Position numbers and translations under genes: made by a program | Shown here: positions 1 to 5,324 of the stretch, in pieces | Layout: each line of letters begins with the position of its first letter | Position numbering within the stretch: position 1 is the first letter of the stretch | Notes under the pieces: generated by a model | What the model was told of the DNA's origin: nothing | Seen by the model: only the letters and a program-made list of their open reading frames with translations | Databases searched by the model: none | NCBI GenBank assembly: GCA_945886995.1 | Contig: CAMCZJ010000191.1 | Location: 1 to 5,715 of the forward strand | Length of the DNA stretch: 5,715 bases | Reading direction: 5' to 3' | From: Asaia bogorensis | Lineage (GTDB): Bacteria; Pseudomonadota; Alphaproteobacteria; Acetobacterales; Acetobacteraceae

Positions 1-124
1 TCTGGTAAATCGGGTTCGGGAAGGACGCCCCCGCGCCGGTGATCTGCGCGCCTTGGGCAAAGGCACCAAAGGCCGGAAGAGTGAGGGCGGCGCTAGCGCC
101 GAGAAGAAGGGATCGCCTATCCAC
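1..124 (-). CDS. pstS: Phosphate ABC transporter substrate-binding protein PstS, N-terminal part (runs off left edge)
   Basis: Only the first 41 residues are in the window. They read as a signal peptide with a twin-arginine-like start (MDRRSLLLGA), a hydrophobic Ala/Leu stretch and a probable cleavage after AFA at about residue 23. The mature start QITGAGASFPNPIYQ is the hallmark N-terminus of PstS, where the TGAGASFP loop contributes to phosphate binding. PstS captures phosphate in the periplasm and delivers it to the PstCAB permease. GTG is chosen as the start because an in-frame TAG lies 15 codons upstream with no ATG, GTG or TTG between. A GGAG ribosome site also sits 7 bases before the GTG. 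Export by Tat rather than Sec is inferred from the RR pair only. A candidate Pho-box promoter lies upstream, as expected for a PhoB-controlled gene. The family assignment is strong despite the truncation. Confidence 0.88.
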   Translation of the reverse strand, partial: MDRRSLLLGASAALTLPAFGAFAQGAQITGAGASFPNPIYQ

Positions 125-131
125 AGGAATG

Positions 132-136
132 CTCCG
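132..136 (-). promoter_or_regulatory. Ribosome binding site deciding the GTG start of pstS
   Basis: Read on the minus strand this is CGGAG, followed by a 7-base spacer and GTG. It is the only Shine-Dalgarno-like match near the frame opening, and it supports the non-ATG start, since no other common start codon exists between the upstream in-frame stop and this point. Confidence 0.65.
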
Positions 137-176
137 AATGTTGGAAACAGGCCGCCCGCTTGGACGACGCTAGGCT

Positions 177-230
177 TCTATAAAGGCCCGGCGACTCTTC
201 GATTGCAGTTCGATGAAGCTTTTGTGACAA
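177..230 (-). promoter_or_regulatory. Candidate PhoB-dependent promoter of pstS (three phased Pho-box heptamers plus -10)
   Basis: Read on the minus strand, three heptamers follow one another at exact 11-base steps: TTGTCAC (230-224), GCTTCAT (219-213) and CTGCAAT (208-202). They match the Pho-box half-site CTGTCAT at 5, 4 and 5 of 7 positions. A -10-like TATAGA lies at 182-177. A 17-base spacer upstream of it places the -35 position inside the third heptamer, with no good -35 hexamer there, which is the usual arrangement when PhoB replaces the -35 contact. The start of transcription would fall near 170, giving a leader of about 45 bases. Known biology: pstS is a classic PhoB target. The individual matches are imperfect, so this is a position- and context-supported prediction. 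Confidence 0.55.
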
Positions 231-232
231 AG

Positions 233-250
233 GCCCGGACAAGTCTGGGC
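233..250 (-). terminator. Weak hairpin between the hydratase gene and the pstS promoter
   Basis: On the minus strand GCCCAGA and TCCGGGC can pair around a CTTG loop with one A-C mismatch, followed by CTTTGT. It lies 15 bases past the hydratase stop codon and just before the Pho-box region, where a terminator would be useful. The stem is short and mismatched and the T tract is interrupted, so it may not work as a terminator. Confidence 0.25.
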
Positions 251-251
251 G

Positions 252-260
252 TTATCCACA
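252..260 (+). promoter_or_regulatory. Perfect DnaA-box nonamer between the hydratase gene and pstS
   Basis: The nonamer TTATCCACA is identical to the strongest E. coli DnaA box. It sits 5 bases past the hydratase stop codon and upstream of the pstS promoter candidate. A second copy with one mismatch (CTATCCACA, 117-125) overlaps the pstS start codon in the same orientation. Two boxes do not make an origin: no AT-rich unwinding region or box cluster is visible. A role as a DnaA-titrating or regulatory site is possible but unproven, and a chance match cannot be excluded. Confidence 0.35.
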
Positions 261-264
261 GGCG

Positions 265-1059
265 TCATGTGTACCAACCAGGCCGGCGCTTGGCCTGGAA
301 GGCCGCCAGACCTTCCCGCCCCTCCGGCGCGGCGCGCTGCATCCAGCCCTCCTGCGCCAATTGCGCCACCTGGCGGGGGGAAAGCGTCAGCCCATTGGCC
401 TCCAGGAAGGAGGTTTTGGTCATGGCAATGGCTGTCGGGGCGGAAAGCATCATCTGGTCAATGATATGCGCGAGCCGCGCTTCGATGGCATCCGCCACTA
501 CCACTTCATGCACCAGGCCAATACGCAAAGCCTCGGCTGCGTCAAAGCGCTCACCGGTGATGGCGTAGCGGCGGGTCTGCCGGAGGCCCAGCGCGTTCAC
601 CATATGGGTGCTGATGGGCGTGGGGGCGACGCCAACGCGCACCTCGGTAATGCCGAATTGCGCGGCGGGGGTGGCCAGCGCCACATCCACGCAGCAGGTA
701 ATGCCCACACCGCCGCCAAAACACGCCCCCTGGATCACGGCAAAGGTCGGTTTGGGGAATTCATTGAGCTTCCGAATGGCTTCGGTGGTGGCCATGGAGG
801 CCGCGAAGGCGGGCTCAGGCGGGTAAGCCGCCACTTCCGCCAGCCAATCAATATCCGCCCCGGCCTGGAAATGCGCGCCGGCGCCGCGGATCACCAGGCC
901 GCGAATGGCGGCATCGGGGCGGAGTTGATCGAGCCCCGCAATCAGCCCTTCCAGCATGGCAGCGTTATAGGCATTGCCCTTATGCGGGCGATTGAGCGTG
1001 GCAGTGGCAATGCCGCGCGAATCAATGGTGAGCAGGACGGGTTTTTCGGTTTCGGTCAT
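265..1059 (-). CDS. Enoyl-CoA hydratase/isomerase family protein, LiuC/AtuE-like (probable methylglutaconyl-CoA-type hydratase)
   Basis: At 264 residues this is a full-length crotonase. Such enzymes add water to, or isomerise, the double bond of an enoyl-CoA thioester in the cytoplasm. The first oxyanion-hole segment is FQAGADI (64-70) and the second is FGGGVG (114-119). The second catalytic glutamate, Glu164 of rat hydratase, is kept as E139 in FGITE. The first, Glu144, is replaced by G119, exactly 20 residues earlier as in the rat enzyme. The run VGVAPTPIS (142-150) followed by RQTRRYAITGERFDAAEA (160-177) resembles the 3-methylglutaconyl-CoA and isohexenylglutaconyl-CoA hydratases LiuC and AtuE, where the first Glu is also commonly absent. 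The C-terminus EGLAAFQAKRRPGW is typical of the family. AAGGAAG lies 8 bases before the ATG. No other leucine-degradation gene is in the window, so the substrate is an inference; the superfamily is certain. Confidence 0.9.
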   Translation of the reverse strand: MTETEKPVLLTIDSRGIATATLNRPHKGNAYNAAMLEGLIAGLDQLRPDAAIRGLVIRGAGAHFQAGADIDWLAEVAAYPPEPAFAASMATTEAIRKLNEFPKPTFAVIQGACFGGGVGITCCVDVALATPAAQFGITEVRVGVAPTPISTHMVNALGLRQTRRYAITGERFDAAEALRIGLVHEVVVADAIEARLAHIIDQMMLSAPTAIAMTKTSFLEANGLTLSPRQVAQLAQEGWMQRAAPEGREGLAAFQAKRRPGWYT

Positions 1060-1149
1060 TAGCGGTACTTCCTTGGCTTGGGCGCATTCTCTCCCCTTGC
1101 GGGCGTTGACGCCAGACCCGGGCGGGCTAAGGGTTGCGGCCTTGATTGC

Positions 1150-1153
1150 GGAG
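1150..1153 (+). promoter_or_regulatory. Ribosome binding site fixing the ATG start of the Ntn-hydrolase
   Basis: GGAG lies 7 bases before the ATG at 1161. A TTG at 1146 is in the same frame and would add five residues, but it would put this Shine-Dalgarno match inside the coding region and has no comparable site of its own, so the ATG is preferred. Confidence 0.6.
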
Positions 1154-1160
1154 ATCAGCC

Positions 1161-2861
1161 ATGCCCGCTTCCCGTCCCACGCTTAGTGGCCCGCGCCATG
1201 CGATTTCGGCAGGGCATTATCTGGCGGCATCCGCCGGTTACGCGGTGCTGGAAGCGGGTGGCAATGCAGTGGATGCGGGCTGCGCGGCTGGGATTGCGCT
1301 TGGGGTGCTGCTGCCGGATTTGGTGAATGTGGCCGGGGTCGCGCCCATCATGATCCGGCTGGCGAATGGGCAGGTGGAAACCATTGCGGGGCTTGGCCAT
1401 TGGCCGGCGTCTCTGCCGCCGGATGTTTTCATGCGCGAACATGGCGGGAAGATTCCCCAAGGCGTGCGCCGCACCGTGGTGCCCGCCGCGCCAGATGCCT
1501 GGATCACGGCCTTGGAACGCCATGGCACGATGGGCTTCGGTGATGTGGCGCAATATGCCATTCGCTACGCGGCGGAAGGTTTTGCCGTGTATCCGCTGCT
1601 CGCGGAAAGTGTCTCGGCCCATGTGACGGAATATGCGCGTTGGCCATCCAATGCGGCAATTTTCCTGCCCGGCGGCGCGCCGCCCAAAATCGACGAGCGC
1701 TTCATCCAAAGCGATCTGGCACGTAGCCTGAGCTATATGGTGGATGAGGAAAAGCGCGCCGCAGCAAAGGGCCGGCTTTCGGGGCTCGCCGCTGCACATG
1801 CCGCCTTTTACCGCGGCGATATCGCGCGGGAGATCGTGGCCTTTCAAAGCCACGAGGGTGGCTTCCTGACCATGGCAGACATGGCGGGCTTTCGCTCTCG
1901 GCTGGAACCCGCCATCACGCGCCGCTGGCGTGGGCATGAGGTGATTACCTGCGGCCCCTGGTGCCAGGGCCCGGCCCTGCTTGAAGCGCTGCTGTTGATG
2001 GAGCGCGCCGGGCTTGATGGGTTGGAGCATAATTCAGCGGAATACCTGCATCTTTTGACCGAATGCGTGAAAGCGGCGATGGCGGATCGCGAATATCATT
2101 TCGGTGATCCCGCCTTCATTGATGTGCCGATTGATCGGTTGCTGTCAGACGCGCATCTGGCGGCGCGCGTTCAGGAAATGGACCCGGTGCGCGCGCATCC
2201 CACCATGTACCCGCCCTTGCTTGGCGCTGGGCGCGCGGCGGATGGGCCCGTGCGGCGCGACCTGCCCAGAATTGAAGCCGATACATCCTATGTCGCCGTG
2301 GTGGATCGTTGGGGCAATGCCTTCAGTGCCACACCTTCTGATGGGTCCTGGAATTCGCCGGTGGTGCCGGGGCTTGGTTTGATCCCTTCCAATCGCGGCA
2401 GCCAAAGCCGGCCCGATCCCGCGCACCCCGCTGGCGTGGCGCCCGGCAAGCGCCCACGGCTGACGCCAAACCCCGCCATGGTTGTCACGCGCAGCGGTGG
2501 TGTGATGCCTTTCGGCACACCGGGCGGTGATGTACAGATCCAGGCCATGTTGCAGGTAATGTTGAATGTGCTGCATTTCGGCATGGAATTGCAGGAAGCG
2601 ATCGAAGCGCCGCGCGTTTCATCCTATGCCTTCCCGTCATCCTTCGCGCCGTTTGACTATTTCCCGCGCCGGCTTGCGGTGGAAACGCGCATTCCTGAAG
2701 CCACACGGAATGCACTGGCCGGGCGCGGGCATGACATCAAGGAATGGCCAGATATCACCTGGCTTGCCGGCAGTGTGGAGGCGGTAATGTCTGATCCCAT
2801 AACGGGGTTGGTGCGCGCCGGGGCTGATCCGCGCCGCCCTGCCTATGCGATCGCAGGATGA
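1161..2861 (+). CDS. Gamma-glutamyltransferase-family Ntn-hydrolase (atypical substrate pocket)
   Basis: The 566-residue protein matches the length and domain order of gamma-glutamyltranspeptidases, which self-cleave into two chains and then act through a new N-terminal threonine. LEAGGNAVDAG (30-40) is the family's N-terminal signature. Cleavage is expected between D374 and T375 (DTSYVAVVD, aligned with TTHYSVVD of the E. coli enzyme). APGKRPRLTPNP (about 427-438) and GTPGGD (452-457) match the small-subunit core, and the two glycines after the proline form the oxyanion hole. Several substrate residues of the E. coli enzyme differ. The Arg114 region FREMAP aligns with a stretch near AGLGHWPAS (76-84) that has no arginine. 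Asn411 is Gly, the LSSM serine pair is LT in RLTPNP, and no equivalent of the Asp433 motif is seen. It may therefore hydrolyse another amide, as the HpxW oxamate amidohydrolase and cephalosporin acylase relatives do. No signal peptide is visible, so it is probably cytoplasmic. Its stop overlaps the next start by ATGA. The fold is confident; the substrate is unknown. Confidence 0.88.
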   Translation: MPASRPTLSGPRHAISAGHYLAASAGYAVLEAGGNAVDAGCAAGIALGVLLPDLVNVAGVAPIMIRLANGQVETIAGLGHWPASLPPDVFMREHGGKIPQGVRRTVVPAAPDAWITALERHGTMGFGDVAQYAIRYAAEGFAVYPLLAESVSAHVTEYARWPSNAAIFLPGGAPPKIDERFIQSDLARSLSYMVDEEKRAAAKGRLSGLAAAHAAFYRGDIAREIVAFQSHEGGFLTMADMAGFRSRLEPAITRRWRGHEVITCGPWCQGPALLEALLLMERAGLDGLEHNSAEYLHLLTECVKAAMADREYHFGDPAFIDVPIDRLLSDAHLAARVQEMDPVRAHPTMYPPLLGAGRAADGPVRRDLPRIEADTSYVAVVDRWGNAFSATPSDGSWNSPVVPGLGLIPSNRGSQSRPDPAHPAGVAPGKRPRLTPNPAMVVTRSGGVMPFGTPGGDVQIQAMLQVMLNVLHFGMELQEAIEAPRVSSYAFPSSFAPFDYFPRRLAVETRIPEATRNALAGRGHDIKEWPDITWLAGSVEAVMSDPITGLVRAGADPRRPAYAIAG

Positions 2862-4717
2862 GTGCCGCATCCGATAGCAGGGCGCTGCTTGAACAGGCCA
2901 TGGCGCGCCTAGAGGCAAAGGATTTTCGCGCCGCCGCCGCGCACTTCACCCGCGCCATAGCGCTTGGCCATGATGCGCCGGAAATCCGCAATAATCTTGG
3001 CAATGCCTTGCGTTTTTCAGGTGACAAAGCGGGGGCCGAAGCTGCCTTTCGCGAAGCGCTCCGCCAGCGCCCCGCCTATGTGCGCGCCGCCGCCAATCTG
3101 GTGGAATTGCTACTGCCGGAGGGAGCCACTGCGGCGGCCCAGGTGATTTCCGCCGCCCTTGCCGCCGGCGCGGGAGAGCCACTGCACCGTGCAGCCGCAC
3201 GGCTTTGGCGCGATGCCGGGCGCGCGGATCGGGCAGTTCCTCATCTGCTGGCAGTCCTTGAAGCAAGCCCGGGCGATACGCTGATGCGCAGCGAATTGGG
3301 CACCACGCTGATGGGGCTTGGGCAGCCCAGCGCGGCTATTCCGCATCTGGCGCGCGTGGCCGCCGAAATGCCGGACCGCGCCGATGCCAAGGTGAATTAT
3401 GGCCTGGCCTTGCAGCAATCCGGCGATATCGGCGCGGCCATGGCGGTGCAGCGCCGCGCCATTGCGCAAGACCCGCTCTGCCGCCCGGCCTGGCAAAACC
3501 TGCTGCTGGGGTTGAATTACATGCCGGGCATCACCGCCGAGGAAGTGGCGGCAGCGCACCGTGCCTATGCTGCGCGCTTTGCCCGCAAGGCGCCCGCACC
3601 CTTCGCCAATACGCCGGATACAGAAAGGCGGCTGCGTATTGGCATGCTTTCGGGCGATTTTCGGCAGCATCCCGTTGGGTATTTCCTGGAAGCCGCCATC
3701 GCGCAGCATCGGCGCGCAGGCTTCAGCCTGACGGCTTACGATGTGAGCAAACGCGCCGATGTCACCACGGCCAGGCTGCGCGGGCTTTTTGATGCCTGGC
3801 GCCCTGTGGGCAGCTTGGAAGATGCCGCGATAGTCGCGCAAATTCGTGCTGATGGCATTGATATTCTGGTTGATCTGACCGGCCATACGGAGGCAAGCCG
3901 GATCGGCGTGATGGAATATCGCCCCGCACCGGTGCAGGTAAGCTGGATTGGCTATGCCAATACCAATGGCGTGGCGGCGATGGATTGGATCATCGCTGAT
4001 AATGTAGTGCTGCCGCCGGAAGATGAGGCGCTTTACATTGAAAAGCCGCTCCGCCTGCCGGGTTGCTATTTGTGCTTCACACCCCCACGAGACGCCGTGG
4101 CCCCAACCCCGCCGCCCATGTTGCGCCAAGGCCATGTGACTTTCGGCTGCTTCAATAATCTGGCGAAGATCAATGATGAGGTTTTGGCCGCTTGGGCCGC
4201 CATTCTGGCCCGCCTGCCCGATGCGCGGCTTTTGCTGAAGACAACCACGCTGGGGGAAGCCGCGACGGCACGAAAGCTCCGCGCGCGGTTTGCTGCCGCC
4301 GGCGGCGATGTGGCGCGGCTTGATCTGGAAGGGCATAGCCCCCGTGCCGGATACTTCGCGCGCTATGCCACGGTGGATTTAATGCTGGACCCCTTCCCCT
4401 TTCCGGGCGGCACCACAACGGCTGAGGCGATCCACGCCGGGGTGCCCACCCTGACACGGCGCGGGCGCGGCGGCATGATCAGCCGCAATGGGGAGACGCT
4501 GCTGAGCGCAGTGGGGCTGGCCGATTGGATTGCCGCCGATACCGATGCCTATATCGAAAAAGCGGTGGCCTTCGGGCGGGATGCCGCGGGGCTGGCCGCG
4601 CTGCGCGCCCGGCTTTCGCTTGGGCCGCTTGGCGATGCCGCCACCTATGCCAGGGGGCTGGAGGCCGCCTGGCGCTTCATCTGGCGCGATTGGTGCGCGC
4701 GCCAAGGCGGCAGGTGA
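2858..4717 (+). CDS. TPR-repeat GT41 glycosyltransferase (OGT/SPINDLY family)
   Basis: The 619-residue protein has about six TPR-like helical repeats at roughly 7-215; clear examples are NNLGNALRFSGDKAGAEAAF (45-64) and VNYGLALQQSGDIGAAM (179-195). A linker with LLLGLNYMPG follows, then a GT41 catalytic region from about 258 to 610. GT41 enzymes move a sugar from a nucleotide donor to Ser/Thr of proteins bound along the TPR superhelix. Landmarks are SGDFRQHPVG with H271 (human OGT His498), DLTGHT (339-344), RPAPVQVSWIGY (355-366), FNNLAKIN with K437 (OGT Lys842) and DPFPFPGGTTT (511-521). The last resembles plant SPINDLY, an O-fucosyltransferase, more than OGT, whose His920 is glycine here. 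The donor sugar is thus open. No signal peptide or membrane segment is seen. The ATG overlaps the hydrolase stop (ATGA) and only a poorly spaced AGG precedes it, so translation is probably coupled to the upstream gene. The family is confident; target proteins are unknown. Confidence 0.92.
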   Translation: MSAASDSRALLEQAMARLEAKDFRAAAAHFTRAIALGHDAPEIRNNLGNALRFSGDKAGAEAAFREALRQRPAYVRAAANLVELLLPEGATAAAQVISAALAAGAGEPLHRAAARLWRDAGRADRAVPHLLAVLEASPGDTLMRSELGTTLMGLGQPSAAIPHLARVAAEMPDRADAKVNYGLALQQSGDIGAAMAVQRRAIAQDPLCRPAWQNLLLGLNYMPGITAEEVAAAHRAYAARFARKAPAPFANTPDTERRLRIGMLSGDFRQHPVGYFLEAAIAQHRRAGFSLTAYDVSKRADVTTARLRGLFDAWRPVGSLEDAAIVAQIRADGIDILVDLTGHTEASRIGVMEYRPAPVQVSWIGYANTNGVAAMDWIIADNVVLPPEDEALYIEKPLRLPGCYLCFTPPRDAVAPTPPPMLRQGHVTFGCFNNLAKINDEVLAAWAAILARLPDARLLLKTTTLGEAATARKLRARFAAAGGDVARLDLEGHSPRAGYFARYATVDLMLDPFPFPGGTTTAEAIHAGVPTLTRRGRGGMISRNGETLLSAVGLADWIAADTDAYIEKAVAFGRDAAGLAALRARLSLGPLGDAATYARGLEAAWRFIWRDWCARQGGR

Positions 4718-4764
4718 GGGGTGATTTAACGCGCGGCAGAAAAGGTCTAGTAAGCGCTGCCCTG

Positions 4765-4847
4765 GCCCGCCTGGCGGAATGGTAGACGCAGCGGACTTAA
4801 AATCCGCAGCCCGCAAGGGTGTGGGGGTTCGAGTCCCCCGGTGGGCA
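4765..4847 (+). tRNA. tRNA-Leu, anticodon UAA
   Basis: The acceptor stem GCCCGCC pairs with GGTGGGC (one G-U pair) and is followed by the discriminator A at 4847. The anticodon arm GCGGA-CTTAAAA-TCCGC carries TAA at 4798-4800, reading UUA and, by wobble, UUG. A variable arm with GCCCGCAAGGGT follows, as expected for a class II tRNA, and the T arm GGGGG-TTCGAGT-CCCCC is perfect. The 83-base length fits tRNA-Leu. The 3' CCA is not encoded. A -10-like TCTAGT at 4746-4751 could belong to its own promoter, but no good -35 is seen. UUA is expected to be rare in a GC-rich genome. The gene is the likely insertion site of the element to its right. Confidence 0.96.
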
Positions 4848-5324
4848 GGGTTTTGAATCAATGGGTTGGTGGGGTTTCGGTGTTTTTCCGGTTTGGCGAG
4901 ATGCGCGCTGCGGTGCCACTATGGTGCCAAAATGGCGTCGGTGTAACTGCGTCGCTGAGGCGGATTGCCGCTTGACCAATACGCCTCCGCCGTGGGTCTA
5001 CCAGAGGAGGCGCCCCACGCGTGTTGGCGGCTTCTTAAGAGAGAACCCGAAGACGCCGCGTTAATGTGTAAGGCTTTGGGACAGTGGAGTGCGTTGGCGC
5101 TAGCCGAGGCGCAGCAAATGGTGCCCGTTGACAGGGTAGCCATCCGCCGCTGGAGCGCCTGTGTTTGACCTCCGCAGTATTGCTCTCGTCATTTCAGTGC
5201 TTCGGTGCATCTGGGAATTGTGCACTGACCCGCAGCGTTGGCATAGGCGGGATCCCAAAGATCATCTTCCGCGCGGGAAAGCGTACTGAGACGTAGAATT
5301 GCGATGCATCGCACCGCGGCGAAG
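4848..5324. other. Gene-poor segment between tRNA-Leu and the integrase gene
   Basis: No protein gene here can be recognised. The first 55 bases are rich in G and T on the plus strand and hold no clear terminator. A 67-codon frame, 4965-5168 on the plus strand, opens with TTG right after a stop and without a usable ribosome site; its product (starting MPLDQYASAVGLPEEAPHA) resembles nothing I know. Phased GGTGCCA repeats lie at 4912-4929, and a 14-base palindrome, TGCGATGCATCGCA, at 5300-5313 just past the integrase stop. The layout fits the attachment region of an integrated element, with recombinase-binding sites between the tRNA and int, but that is inference. Confidence 0.5.
4912..4940 (+). 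repeat. Short direct repeats with 11-base phasing (possible recombinase arm-type sites)
   Basis: GGTGCCA occurs at 4912-4918 and again at 4923-4929, one helical turn apart, with a degenerate third unit GGCGTCG at 4934-4940 on the same phase. A related ATGGTGCC appears at 5118-5125, matching 4921-4928. Short phased direct repeats beside a tRNA and an integrase suggest binding sites for the integrase N-terminal domain or an excisionase. They are too short to exclude chance. Confidence 0.4.

Noticed and set aside
88..101. 14-base palindrome CGGCGCTAGCGCCG
   Set aside because: It lies inside the Ala-rich signal-peptide coding part of pstS, where GC-rich alanine and serine codons easily create such symmetry.
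361..1062. 233-codon plus-strand open frame
   Set aside because: It is antisense to the crotonase gene and has the Gly/His-rich composition of a shadow frame.
1106..1133. TTGACG followed after 16 bases by TAAGGG, upstream of the Ntn-hydrolase gene
   Set aside because: The -35-like hexamer is good but the -10-like one is poor, so I do not call a promoter in this divergent gap on this basis.
1155..2030. 291-codon minus-strand open frame
   Set aside because: It is antisense to the Ntn-hydrolase gene, whose family motifs are clear; the His/Arg-rich product is typical of a shadow frame.
3110..4336. 408-codon minus-strand open frame
   Set aside because: It is antisense to the GT41 gene; long antisense frames are common in GC-rich coding DNA and the product shows no recognisable domain.
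4681..4740. Possible terminator after the glycosyltransferase gene
   Set aside because: The only symmetric stretch (GGTGCGCGCGCC) is inside the gene and no stem with a T tract follows the stop codon.
4379..4861. 160-codon minus-strand frame opposite the glycosyltransferase end and the tRNA
   Set aside because: Its first part (GTRTPTPLRAADFKSAAST) is the antisense translation of tRNA-Leu, a well-known spurious protein pattern, and the rest is opposite the confident GT41 gene.
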